From: Oscillospiraceae bacterium
Lineage (GTDB): Bacteria; Bacillota; Clostridia; Oscillospirales; Ruminococcaceae
Length of the DNA: 64,000 nt
Assembly: GCA_016298065.1 (NCBI GenBank)
Contig: JAEDDN010000004.1
Coordinates: forward strand, 55,957-119,956
Direction: 5' to 3'
Under the pieces are notes generated by a model that worked only from the letters and a program-made list of their open reading frames with translations, had not been told where the DNA came from and ran no database searches. Both the position numbers and the translations under genes were made by a program. Positions 43,468 to 50,439 of the stretch are shown in pieces. Position 1 is the first letter of the stretch, and each line of letters starts with the position of its first letter.

Positions 43468-44046
43468 TTACTTTGTTTCACTCTTTTTAGCCGCAGGCTT
43501 TTTAGCAGTAGTAGTTTTCTTTGCAGTAGAAGCTTTTTTAGTAGCAGCGGCTTGCTTTTTAGCAGCAGGTGCAGTTTCTTTCTTAGCAGGAGCTTTTTTA
43601 GCTGCAGGCTTTTTCTTTGTAGCTGAAGAAGCCCTTTTAGTAACGGTTGTTTTTACAACAGCCCATTTCTGATTGTCTGTGCCGAGTTTGTCCCAAAGCT
43701 GAACGCTTTCGCCGTCCTCTAAAGCGACGTCAAGGCATTTGTTTGCATAAGCCGATATAATAGTGTCGTCCGTTACATACCAGATTTGAGTTTCGGTATC
43801 TATATTTTCCCACTGGTGTACGGGAGTGCCGTTATCTGTACCGGTAAAAGCAACGTCAAGCGCAAGCTTAGTAGCTCTGTTTACAAATTTACAGCGGTTA
43901 TCCGATAAAGAAACATTCTCCCAGATTTGATAATCGCTGTCGGATATGTCTTTTAAAGCTACAGCACCGCCGGCTTGCATATCCAAAGCTTCCAAAGCTT
44001 TAGTACCGTTTGCCGCTGTGATTTTACAATATCTTTTTACAGGCAT
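43468..44046 (-). CDS. ricin-type beta-trefoil protein with histone-H1-like Lys/Ala-rich tail
   Basis: The 192-aa protein has two parts. Residues 1-132 look like a ricin B-type beta-trefoil with QxW motifs at 40-42 (QIW), 87-89 (QIW) and 126-128 (QKW), spaced about 40-47 apart; such folds usually bind sugars. Residues 133-192 contain 19 Lys and one Arg but only two Glu, plus Ala/Pro/Thr repeats such as KKPAAKKAPAKK, as in histone H1 tails, which bind DNA. There is no signal peptide. It has a consensus promoter, a good SD (GAAAGGAAG) and its own terminator. Function is unknown; an intracellular nucleic-acid or polyanion role is inference. Confidence 0.85.
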   Translation of the reverse strand: MPVKRYCKITAANGTKALEALDMQAGGAVALKDISDSDYQIWENVSLSDNRCKFVNRATKLALDVAFTGTDNGTPVHQWENIDTETQIWYVTDDTIISAYANKCLDVALEDGESVQLWDKLGTDNQKWAVVKTTVTKRASSATKKKPAAKKAPAKKETAPAAKKQAAATKKASTAKKTTTAKKPAAKKSETK

Positions 44047-44093
44047 TTTTATACTTCCTTTCAGAATAAATATAATTTATTGCTTATATAAAA

Positions 44094-44122
44094 ATTTTAC
44101 TACTATATTCCTTAAATGTCAA
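44094..44122 (-). promoter_or_regulatory. sigma-A promoter for the ricin-fold gene
   Basis: On the minus strand TTGACA (44122-44117), 17 bp, TAAAAT (44099-44094), about 50 nt before the ATG at 44046. Confidence 0.8.
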
Positions 44123-44341
44123 ATATTATAGGCTTTTTGGCAGTATTAAAAATAAGTTAAAAAGTATTTATATTCTTAGGCTTTTAGTTTGATTTATTCT
44201 GAGAGATAAGGCAAAAGGAGGATAAAATATATTACAATAATATGCATATTACACAAAAGTTTACAACTAATTTCGCTTTTTTTGTTATTGATAAACATAT
44301 TCATGTATGATAAAATAAAACAAACAAAAGGTTTTGTGGAC
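44123..44341. other. intergenic region with an orphan ribosome-binding site
   Basis: A very A/T-rich stretch of 219 bases between the ricin-gene promoter and the IS remnant. The one notable item is AAAGGAGGA at 44214-44222 on the plus strand, followed by a 49-codon open frame from ATT 44231 to TGA 44380 that runs into the IS remnant and encodes a hydrophobic segment. No ATG, GTG or TTG start is at proper spacing, so I do not call a gene. Confidence 0.4.
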
Positions 44342-44957
44342 TGCACCAGATTGTGCAGACAGCACAAAAAAGCGACTTGATGTAGAATATTAAGTTTTAA
44401 GCAACGAACTGACATCTTTGTTCCAAGGGTGTCAGTTTTGTTTTAGTTTGAATACGAATGTTGTTGTAAAAATAGATGTATTCATCTATAAGGAGGCGTG
44501 CCTCCTCATAGCTGTGAAGCTTGACGCAGTGGATGCATTCTGTTTTGAGGATTGAAAAGAAATTTTCGGCTAAAGAATTGTCATATGGATTACCGCGTCT
44601 TGACATTGACTGCGTAATGCCGTATGATGTGGTTAGGTTAAAGTATGCCGGTGAAGTATACTGAAACCCTTGGTCACTGTGGAGCTGCAACTCTCCGGTG
44701 ACCTTCTCTTTTGCCTTGGCTGCTTTGATGGTATCAAGTACAAGCTTGATAGATTGTTCTCTTGCAGTCTTGTAGGCAACGATGCTGTTATCATACAAAT
44801 CACGGATAACCGAAAGATACAGAAAGCCTTCTGCTGTCTTGATGTATGAAATGTCAGTAACCCATTTCTGATTCGGTCTTTCAGCACCGAAATCACGGTT
44901 TAAGATATTCGGATATCTGTGTAAATACTGACTGCAATAGTGAAACTTCTTATGGTG
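44342..44957 (-). mobile_element. IS3-family remnant A (5'-truncated, 3' end present)
   Basis: It contains the 3' part of an IS3-type orfB and a possible right terminal repeat with outer end near 44342. The segment 44380-44590 is similar to an inverted copy at 47951-48150. The left end, orfA and the N-terminal half of orfB are missing beyond 44957. Boundaries are estimates from the two copies. Confidence 0.75.
44397..44957 (-). pseudogene. truncated IS3-family transposase (orfB C-terminal half)
   Basis: The minus frame is open from about 44957 to the stop at 44397. It reads KKFHYCSQYLHRYPNILNRD then GAERPNQKWVTDISYI with the first catalytic Asp, LHSDQGFQYTSPAYF with the second Asp, and RRGNPYDNSLAENFFSILK with the catalytic Glu, all hallmarks of the rve integrase core of IS3 elements. 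A stop codon precedes HHKKFHY at 44958-44960, and no N-terminal HTH region or orfA exists. It is therefore a non-autonomous remnant, lacking its left end. Confidence 0.85.
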
Positions 44958-45003
44958 TTATTAAATTTATTATACAACTTTTTATTGCTTTCGTCAATTA
45001 GAT

Positions 45004-45039
45004 ACAAAAACAGCCCACACTTAATAAAGTGCGGGCTGT
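45004..45039 (-). terminator. intrinsic terminator of the two-gene cassette
   Basis: 13-bp stem ACAGCCCACACTT (45010-45022) with AAGTGCGGGCTGT (45027-45039), one G-U; AAAAA at 45005-45009 gives the T-run on the minus strand. It lies 5 nt past the stop of the gene at 45045-46739. Confidence 0.9.
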
Positions 45040-45044
45040 AAGAA

Positions 45045-46739
45045 TTATTCTTCGTTCGGCGACGCTTTTGCAATTTCGCCGATAATAGGACTTACTTTTC
45101 CGACTGTACTGTCGATAGTTGCTTCGCTAAATCCTTTTGCCATACCGTTAATTGTATCGTTTTCGATTTCTTCGGCGGTTTTACCGGCGGTAACGCCTTT
45201 GAGTGCGGCTTTTCCGCCCTCCATAGTTGTATTTACTGCGAATTTACCGGCAACCGTATTTGTATGATTTTTAGCAATATCCGTCGATGTATCAATTACG
45301 GTATCTGCAAGACCTTGTGCAACAGTCTTTTGCCCTGTTAAGACTTCGGCAGTATTTCCTGCAGCCGCTTTACCTGCGGCATAAGCATCGTTGATCATTT
45401 TTCCTGCACCTGTCGGCTCAAATTCCGCAAGAACATTCATAGCGCCGTCAGCCGTCTTTTGAACGGTTTGTGCAGTTTGATAGCCTGCGTTTGCGTATGC
45501 GTCGGTTGCGGCGTATCCTGCTTGCTGTTCAAACTCACGGTTTTGTTGCATGATAATATTTTTCTTAGCGGTATTTACATTACCGTCGTAAGCGCCGTGC
45601 TTGTAAAGAATTTGATTGCGTGCATCTTCACGCCTGAACTGATCTTCCATTTCCTGCTTTTGCCGGGCGTAATCTTGCGCTTCCCAAGAAAGACCTTGGT
45701 TATCGTTTCTTTGTTGATTAACGGCATTTTGAGCAGTGTTGTAGTCTTGACGAATAAGGTTAGCGTTATCGTTAATGCTGTCGAGTGAATTTTTAAGTTC
45801 CCAAGGCGTGTAAGTTGCACCCGATAGGGGATTGGTATAAGTGCCGTCGCCGTTAGAAACATAAATTCGCTTTTGACCTGTTGCGGGATCGACTACATTC
45901 AAGTCGCCGTCGGCATCTACTTTAATATGCGGACCGATATTTTGACCAGGGGTTACTCCGCCAAAGCCGCCACCGATACCTCCGCCACCGATACCTCCGC
46001 CACTGCCGCCTCCGCCAGCGCCTCCGCCGGTCAAACCGCCTGCAACTGCACCGGCAGCACCGGCGCCAACAAGAGCGCTACCTACACCGATTACAACTCC
46101 GGCAGGAACAGAGCCGTCGTCATCGCCTTCAAGAGTGTTTTTTACGCTGTTTAAATTCTTTTCACTTTGCGAAATTTCGGGCAATTCGGGAACAAATTCC
46201 GAAACTCGTGAGCCGTAGTAATCGAAAGTTGCACTTGCAATAAAGTTGTGAAAATCGAAACTGCCGTCGCAAATAATACTGTTGCCTGCACGATAAAATT
46301 GCAAAGTCATTTTATCAATGGTAACTTCAAGAGTGTCATCGTCTTCTTTGGGAATGTTCGATTTACTGATTCTAAGGCTTAATTTGTTATTGCGGTAATT
46401 GCCTGTATATACATAGTCAATGTCTTCACCGGTAAGCCTTGCTACAACCGAACTACCGCCTTGCGGAGAAATATAAAGAGTGCAAGGAATTTTGTGAGTT
46501 TCGTTTTCGTAGTCCTTGTTTACGCTTTCGACTACGTCATCGCCAAAAGCATCTTTGAGCCAACTTACAATAGCATCAATAAGCGGAGATTTAACATCGT
46601 GTACTGTAAGGTCTATACCCCATTCGCCCTGAATTTCTTCCATTTCAACCTTGTCATAATCGGCAAAAACGGGGGTACTGAACAACAGCCCTATAAATAT
46701 AAGGGAAAATATAGCGAAAATTCGTTTTTTCTTCATCAT
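45045..46739 (-). CDS. secreted or membrane-anchored Gly-rich protein of unknown function, 564 aa
   Basis: I do not recognise a family. Residues 1-26 are a signal peptide with likely cleavage after PVFA. Residues 27-185 look like a beta-rich external domain (GEWGIDLTVHDV, LYISPQGGSSVVARLTGED, ITIDKMTLQFYRAG-type strands). Residues 212-236 are a small-residue hydrophobic segment that could span the membrane, followed by a Gly-rich run at 238-261. Then comes a short motif DPATGQKRIYVSNGDGTYTN (284-303), a charged helix (320-410) and an Ala/Thr-rich helical tail. The ATG overlaps the stop of the upstream gene by 3 bases, and GGAG lies 5 nt before it. The pair forms one operon. Confidence 0.8.
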   Translation of the reverse strand: MMKKKRIFAIFSLIFIGLLFSTPVFADYDKVEMEEIQGEWGIDLTVHDVKSPLIDAIVSWLKDAFGDDVVESVNKDYENETHKIPCTLYISPQGGSSVVARLTGEDIDYVYTGNYRNNKLSLRISKSNIPKEDDDTLEVTIDKMTLQFYRAGNSIICDGSFDFHNFIASATFDYYGSRVSEFVPELPEISQSEKNLNSVKNTLEGDDDGSVPAGVVIGVGSALVGAGAAGAVAGGLTGGGAGGGGSGGGIGGGGIGGGFGGVTPGQNIGPHIKVDADGDLNVVDPATGQKRIYVSNGDGTYTNPLSGATYTPWELKNSLDSINDNANLIRQDYNTAQNAVNQQRNDNQGLSWEAQDYARQKQEMEDQFRREDARNQILYKHGAYDGNVNTAKKNIIMQQNREFEQQAGYAATDAYANAGYQTAQTVQKTADGAMNVLAEFEPTGAGKMINDAYAAGKAAAGNTAEVLTGQKTVAQGLADTVIDTSTDIAKNHTNTVAGKFAVNTTMEGGKAALKGVTAGKTAEEIENDTINGMAKGFSEATIDSTVGKVSPIIGEIAKASPNEE

Positions 46740-47854
46740 AATGCTCCTGCCACCGCCTTTCTCGGACGAATAATAAGGTTAAGTAAAATTCCTAATACGA
46801 TTAAGCCTAAGCAAATAAAGTAGGGGATTTTGCCAAGGTCGAAAGCGAACAGAGGAATTGCAAGTCCCCAGCCGATTGAAAGTCCGATAAGCAAAGCCGC
46901 CGCTTTTGATTCTCTTGGGTGTCTTATACCGTTTTGCTTTTTGGAAGTCCACGAGCGAGCAAGGTTAAATATCCAACCCGACTGTGATCCCGATGCCATA
47001 ATCGAAAGTAAGATTCCCATTACTGCGGTAATGGCGGCATTCACACCTATACCACCCGAAATAAAGCGGTAAACGAGAGGGGAAATGCCAACGCCGAAAA
47101 TCAAAATTCCATAGTGACTTGTATTTTTTAAACTTTTGCCCATTCGGCTGAGTCCGCGAATTAACTGCTTGCCGCCGCCCATAAATAACGAGCAAACAGT
47201 AGCGGCGATAGTGCCTTTTCCGCAAAATCCACCGAGTCTTTGAACGACTGTGCCTTCGTGTCCGCCCTCTGCAAATGTGATAAATGATAACGCTTTGATT
47301 ATCGGATTATCTACGCCGAGTCGCGGCAGTAAAATCAAAACGAACCAAACCGTTGCAGATAAAAGCATTGCAAGTAGCGCTTTTGGCTTTGTAAACGATT
47401 TAAAAAAGCCTTTGATTGCTACTCCAATACCGCTGAAAACTGCGCCTATGGGCGACGAAACTTTTTTAAAATTTGTCGCTTGCGACTGCGTATAAATCGG
47501 TTGCGGCATAGCTCTAAATTGTTGGGGCTGAGCCTGCATATTAACGGCGCCTGCATTTTGCGTTAGGCCGCATTGAGAGCAAAAGTTTGAGTTATTTGCA
47601 ATAATCGCACCGCAAAAGTTGCATCTTCTCACTTGCGCCTGTATTTGCGGTTGAGGCTGAACCTGTCGTTGCGCCTGTGGTTTTGGTTGCGGTTGCACAG
47701 GTCTTTGCATTTGTGGCTGTTTATTTATATTTGCGGGGGTGGGTTGCGGTCTTGGCTGTTGTGGTTTTGGGGCAGCCATTTTCGCACCGCAATAGGTGCA
47801 AAAGGCGGTATTATTCACATTCTCCTTACCGCAGTTTCTACAAAAATTGCCCAT
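46736..47854 (-). CDS. double zinc-ribbon multi-pass membrane protein, 372 aa
   Basis: Two zinc ribbons, C5-C8-C19-C22 (FCRNCGKENVNNTAFCTYCG) and C78-C81-C92-C95 (CNFCGAIIANNSNFCSQCG), flank a Pro/Gln-rich linker of about 50 residues. From about residue 158 the protein is hydrophobic, with four to six helices (158-177, 247-264, 271-290, 318-337, 343-362). The ribbons should face the cytosol. The function is unknown. GGAGGAC precedes ATG 47854, and a near-consensus promoter lies at 47896-47924. It is translated in tight coupling with the secreted protein after it, so the two probably act together at the membrane. Confidence 0.8.
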   Translation of the reverse strand: MGNFCRNCGKENVNNTAFCTYCGAKMAAPKPQQPRPQPTPANINKQPQMQRPVQPQPKPQAQRQVQPQPQIQAQVRRCNFCGAIIANNSNFCSQCGLTQNAGAVNMQAQPQQFRAMPQPIYTQSQATNFKKVSSPIGAVFSGIGVAIKGFFKSFTKPKALLAMLLSATVWFVLILLPRLGVDNPIIKALSFITFAEGGHEGTVVQRLGGFCGKGTIAATVCSLFMGGGKQLIRGLSRMGKSLKNTSHYGILIFGVGISPLVYRFISGGIGVNAAITAVMGILLSIMASGSQSGWIFNLARSWTSKKQNGIRHPRESKAAALLIGLSIGWGLAIPLFAFDLGKIPYFICLGLIVLGILLNLIIRPRKAVAGAL

Positions 47855-47895
47855 ATCGTCCTCCTTGGCGGCTCTATGCCGTTGCTTATACTTTA

Positions 47896-47924
47896 ATTAT
47901 ACCATATAGAAAGCGGTCTTTCAA
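47896..47924 (-). promoter_or_regulatory. strong sigma-A promoter of the two-gene cassette
   Basis: Minus strand TTGAAA (47924-47919), 17 bp, then extended -10 TGG plus TATAAT (47901-47896). It is 26 nt from the inner end of IS remnant B. Confidence 0.85.
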
Positions 47925-47950
47925 TAAAAGCGGTCAATAAAAATATATTA

Positions 47951-48127
47951 AATGCGGTAAATTTCTTTTCCATACTCAAAACCGAATGTATCCACAGAGT
48001 GAAGTTGCGCAGCTATGAGGAGGCGCGCCTCCTCATAGCTGAATACATCCATTTTTACAATAACATTCGTATTCAAACAAAAACAAAACTGACACCCTTA
48101 GAACAAAGATGTCAGTTCGTTGCTTAA
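47951..48127 (+). pseudogene. C-terminal fragment of IS3-family transposase
   Basis: The plus frame from 47960 reads NFFSILKTECIHRVKLRSYE, then EARLLIAEYIHFYNNIRIQT and KTKLTPLEQRCQFVA before TAA at 48125-48127. It matches the end of the transposase in remnant A with few amino-acid changes (for example H for R, D for A). Everything upstream of the catalytic Glu region is gone. The DNA divergence from remnant A suggests an old or separately acquired copy. Confidence 0.8.
48011..48040. repeat. perfect 30-bp palindrome inside IS remnant B
   Basis: The left half AGCTATGAGGAGGCG is followed directly by its reverse complement CGCCTCCTCATAGCT with no spacer. In remnant A the same site is an imperfect palindrome, so the dyad is a feature of the element that is exact here. 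Confidence 0.9.
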
Positions 48128-48190
48128 AATTTAATATTCTACACCAAGGGGGTTCTTTTTTCTATTGTCCATTTTTTACGGACTTGTGCA

Positions 48191-48425
48191 GTTAGCTTTT
48201 GCTACACACCTGTTTTACATTTATGCTTTTAAGTTAATGCTTTTTTAAATAATGCTTAAAAGTAAACTATCTTTATGAAAATAGAGAAAAATATATACAT
48301 TCTACCGCTTTTATTTAGCAGTAGAGAGCATTTATTTATAAGTAGAGTTAAATATAATTAAAGTAGCTTGCTTATAAGTTATATAAAAGCTATGGTTAAT
48401 ATATAGTATTTAATATAATATGCTT
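48191..48425. other. A/T-rich intergenic DNA
   Basis: 235 bases between IS remnant B and the DUF1836 gene. Mostly A/T-rich with short direct motifs such as ATGCTTTT(A). I see no gene, clear terminator with T-run, or RNA fold here. Confidence 0.5.
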
Positions 48426-49034
48426 TTAGCTTTTTTCGCCTTTTGATTCCTTTTCGCTTTCTGCACCTTTATCCTCAAGAAGCAGTAGCTTTTCGGCAAG
48501 CAAACGGGTAAATCCGCCCATTATTGCCGAGGTGGTAATAAGCTCTTCGGCTTGATTAGTGGAAAGCTCGTTAAAGGTATCGTGCTTTAGGATAGGTGCG
48601 GCAATAAGTGAAATCTGACTTATAAAATACTGCGCAACTATTAGGTGACGCTTTGCATAAGAACTGTAAATGTTTTTTAATTCTTCCTCTGATAAATCCA
48701 TAGGAATAAGCTTATTTATAAGCGCAATACTCATACTTTGCTTTAGCGACAAAATGATTATCAAATACGCTATGTGAGTTCTGTAGTATTTTTTCTTGTA
48801 AGGCTGTGGCATAATCTTTGTGCGCACATAGTTATTGATGGTTGCCGCAGTTATAAACTGCTCCTCCTTAAGCTCAGGCGGAAGATAGTCTAAATACTGT
48901 TTAAGCAGTATTATTACCTGCTCCATATAAAGTCCGATATCGGGAATGTCCTCCCAGTCGGGAAGACGGTAGTCGTTTAAGTATTTTTCCCATCTGCGAA
49001 GCTTTTGAGCTATTAAATCATTATCATAATTCAT
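48426..49034 (-). CDS. DUF1836-family protein
   Basis: The 202-aa protein matches the clostridial DUF1836 pattern: WEKYLNDYRLPDWEDIPDIG near the start, LYMEQVIILLKQYLDYLP, then NNYVRTKIMPQPYKKKYYRT and HIAYLIIILSLKQ. The middle part has the look of a DNA-binding helix unit of the MerR kind, so a regulator is plausible, but the role is unknown. It has no signal or clear membrane helices. AGGGG lies 9 nt before ATG 49034. It is transcribed divergently from degV. Confidence 0.8.
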   Translation of the reverse strand: MNYDNDLIAQKLRRWEKYLNDYRLPDWEDIPDIGLYMEQVIILLKQYLDYLPPELKEEQFITAATINNYVRTKIMPQPYKKKYYRTHIAYLIIILSLKQSMSIALINKLIPMDLSEEELKNIYSSYAKRHLIVAQYFISQISLIAAPILKHDTFNELSTNQAEELITTSAIMGGFTRLLAEKLLLLEDKGAESEKESKGEKS

Positions 49035-49131
49035 ATAAATTTCCCCTGTAAAACAAAGCTTAATAACATCATTAAATCAAGTATATCACATATTGCAATA
49101 AAAATCAACGCATAATAATTTAAAATATGAC

Positions 49132-49160
49132 TTGACATAATTAAAAATATATGATAACCT
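49132..49160 (+). promoter_or_regulatory. sigma-A promoter of degV
   Basis: TTGACA (49132-49137), 17 bp, extended -10 TGA plus TAACCT (49155-49160). Confidence 0.6.
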
Positions 49161-49193
49161 AATATTAAACATTAGATAAGGAAGGGATTAAAA

Positions 49194-50075
49194 ATGAGTT
49201 TTACAATTATGACAGATACTTCGGCAAATTTGCCTTCTGCTTTTTTGCGTAAACATAAGATAGAGGCCGTTCCGTTTTCATATTATATAGATGATAAAGA
49301 GTATACCTGTACCGATACGGAAGCCTTTGACGGTTCAAAATATTACGACGGCATCAGAAACGGGGTTAATGTTACGACCTCGCAGATAAATCCGCAAAAA
49401 TATATCGAGTATATGAAGCCTGTTTTAGATAAGGGCGAGGACATTTTATTTATAAATATGTCCTCAGGGATCAGCGGCGCATATAATTCTGCAAAATTAG
49501 CCGTCAGCGAGCTTAAAGAAAGCTATCCCGACAGAAAAATCCGCCTTATAGATACTTTGGGAGCGTCGTTAGGCGAGGGAATGCTGGTGCTTAGAGCAGT
49601 ACGCTATCGCAGTAGCGGTATGAGCATTGACGATACGGCGGAAAAATTACTCTCTTTAAGACGCCGTATATGTCAGGTGTTTATGGTAGACGATCTTATG
49701 CACCTGCGTAAAAGCGGACGAATTTCGGGTGCTGTTGCGATATTAGGCTCAATGCTTCAAATAAAGCCGTTACTTAAAGGAAACGAAAAAGGACAGATTG
49801 TTAATTTTGGCAAAGCACGAGGCAGAAAAAAGGCGATAGAAGCACTCGCTCAAAAGTACGAAACCTTAGTAGAAAACGCAAAGCAACAAATTGTGTGTAT
49901 AGCACATACCGATTGTGAAAATGATGCACATTATTTAGAAAAGCTTTTAAGACGCAATAAACCGCCGAAAGAGATTATGACTGTATGCTATGAGCCTGTA
50001 ACCGGCTCGCATGTAGGCCCCGGCGCATTAGCGCTCTTTTTTGAGGGTGGCGAAAACGTAAGAAGTCTGGCGTAA
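49194..50075 (+). CDS. DegV-family fatty-acid-binding protein
   Basis: DegV/FakB-type proteins hold a fatty acid, and FakB members present it to the FakA kinase. The 293-aa protein has the usual start FTIMTDTSANLP, the central FINMSSGISGAYNSA and RLIDTLGASLGEGMLV, and the C-terminal EPVTGSHVGPGALALFF with the conserved GxHxGPG. No fakA or DAK gene lies nearby. AAGGAAGGG precedes ATG 49194. It ends at a hairpin (50087) that faces the minus-strand tRNA terminators. Confidence 0.94.
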   Translation: MSFTIMTDTSANLPSAFLRKHKIEAVPFSYYIDDKEYTCTDTEAFDGSKYYDGIRNGVNVTTSQINPQKYIEYMKPVLDKGEDILFINMSSGISGAYNSAKLAVSELKESYPDRKIRLIDTLGASLGEGMLVLRAVRYRSSGMSIDDTAEKLLSLRRRICQVFMVDDLMHLRKSGRISGAVAILGSMLQIKPLLKGNEKGQIVNFGKARGRKKAIEALAQKYETLVENAKQQIVCIAHTDCENDAHYLEKLLRRNKPPKEIMTVCYEPVTGSHVGPGALALFFEGGENVRSLA

Positions 50076-50086
50076 GGGAATAAATT

Positions 50087-50117
50087 AACTCCTTGTCTTA
50101 TGACAGGGAGTTTTAAT
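50087..50117 (+). terminator. intrinsic terminator of degV
   Basis: 11-bp stem AACTCCTTGTC (50087-50097) and GACAGGGAGTT (50102-50112) with one G-U, loop TTAT, then TTAATT. Confidence 0.75.
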
Positions 50118-50161
50118 TGAATATCTGAGGTACTCTCTATAAGTTCTGATAAAAATATTCA

Positions 50162-50193
50162 TTAAAAAACTCCGTTGCTAATGCAACGGAGTT
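50162..50193 (-). terminator. second terminator downstream of tRNA-Leu
   Basis: Minus strand: 11-bp perfect stem AACTCCGTTGC (50193-50183) and GCAACGGAGTT (50178-50168), then TTTTT. It backs up the terminator at 50199-50235. Confidence 0.85.
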
Positions 50194-50198
50194 AATAA

Positions 50199-50235
50199 AA
50201 CAAAACGCTTTTGTCTATTATGACAAAAGCGTTTT
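50199..50235 (-). terminator. terminator of tRNA-Leu
   Basis: Minus strand: stem AAAACGCTTTTGTC pairs with GACAAAAGCGTTTT around a short A/T loop, followed by GTTTTATT. It begins about 6 nt after the tRNA 3' CCA. Confidence 0.8.
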
Positions 50236-50240
50236 TTGCT

Positions 50241-50324
50241 TGGTGCGGCAAACGGGACTTGAACCCGTACGGTATTACCACACGCCCCTCAAACGTGCCT
50301 GTCTGCCTATTCCAGCACTGCCGC
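50241..50324 (-). tRNA. tRNA-Leu (anticodon GAG)
   Basis: The 84-nt minus-strand sequence begins GCGGCAGTGCTGGAATAGGC and ends TTGCCGCACCA with an encoded CCA. The acceptor stem pairs fully (one G-U). The anticodon stem CACGT/GCGTG closes the loop TTGAGGG with anticodon GAG. The variable arm is long, as in leucine tRNAs, and the T arm is GGGTTCAAGTCCC. Two terminators follow. Confidence 0.95.
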
Positions 50325-50400
50325 ACAAAATATTTTTATGAGCTTAATCACTCAACGCTATTTATTATAACAAATCATATAAAGTATGTCAAATAAAAAT

Positions 50401-50431
50401 TTAAAAAAGGGCGGATTTTTTCTTCCGCCCT
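50401..50431 (-). terminator. intrinsic terminator of feoB
   Basis: Minus strand: stem AGGGCGGA (50431-50424) and TCCGCCCT (50415-50408) followed by TTTTTAA. It lies 9 nt past the feoB stop. Confidence 0.9.
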
Positions 50432-50439
50432 AAAATTAT

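Larger units (their letters stand above)
47951..48190 (+). mobile_element. IS3-family remnant B (5'-truncated, inverted relative to remnant A)
   Basis: It is similar to remnant A over about 200 bp but on the opposite strand, and also keeps only the 3' end. The possible right terminal repeat is TGTCCATTTTTTACGGACTT followed by GTGCA near 48166-48190. The two remnants point outward and enclose the cassette 45004-47924. The boundaries are approximate. Confidence 0.7.

Noticed and set aside
44194..44415. Minus-strand frame of 73 codons
   Set aside because: Spans the IS end and A/T-rich DNA with no ribosome site; composition-driven.
44633..44896. Minus-strand frame of 87 codons over the transposase
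   Set aside because: It is out of frame with the transposase core; the true frame shows the DDE motifs.
45459..46154. Plus-strand frames opposite the 564-aa gene
   Set aside because: They are antisense shadows of its Gly-rich and helical regions and lack ribosome sites; the minus strand has a promoter, SD and terminator.
47633..47940. Plus-strand frames opposite the zinc-ribbon protein
   Set aside because: They mirror the Pro/Gln-rich linker; no start signals.
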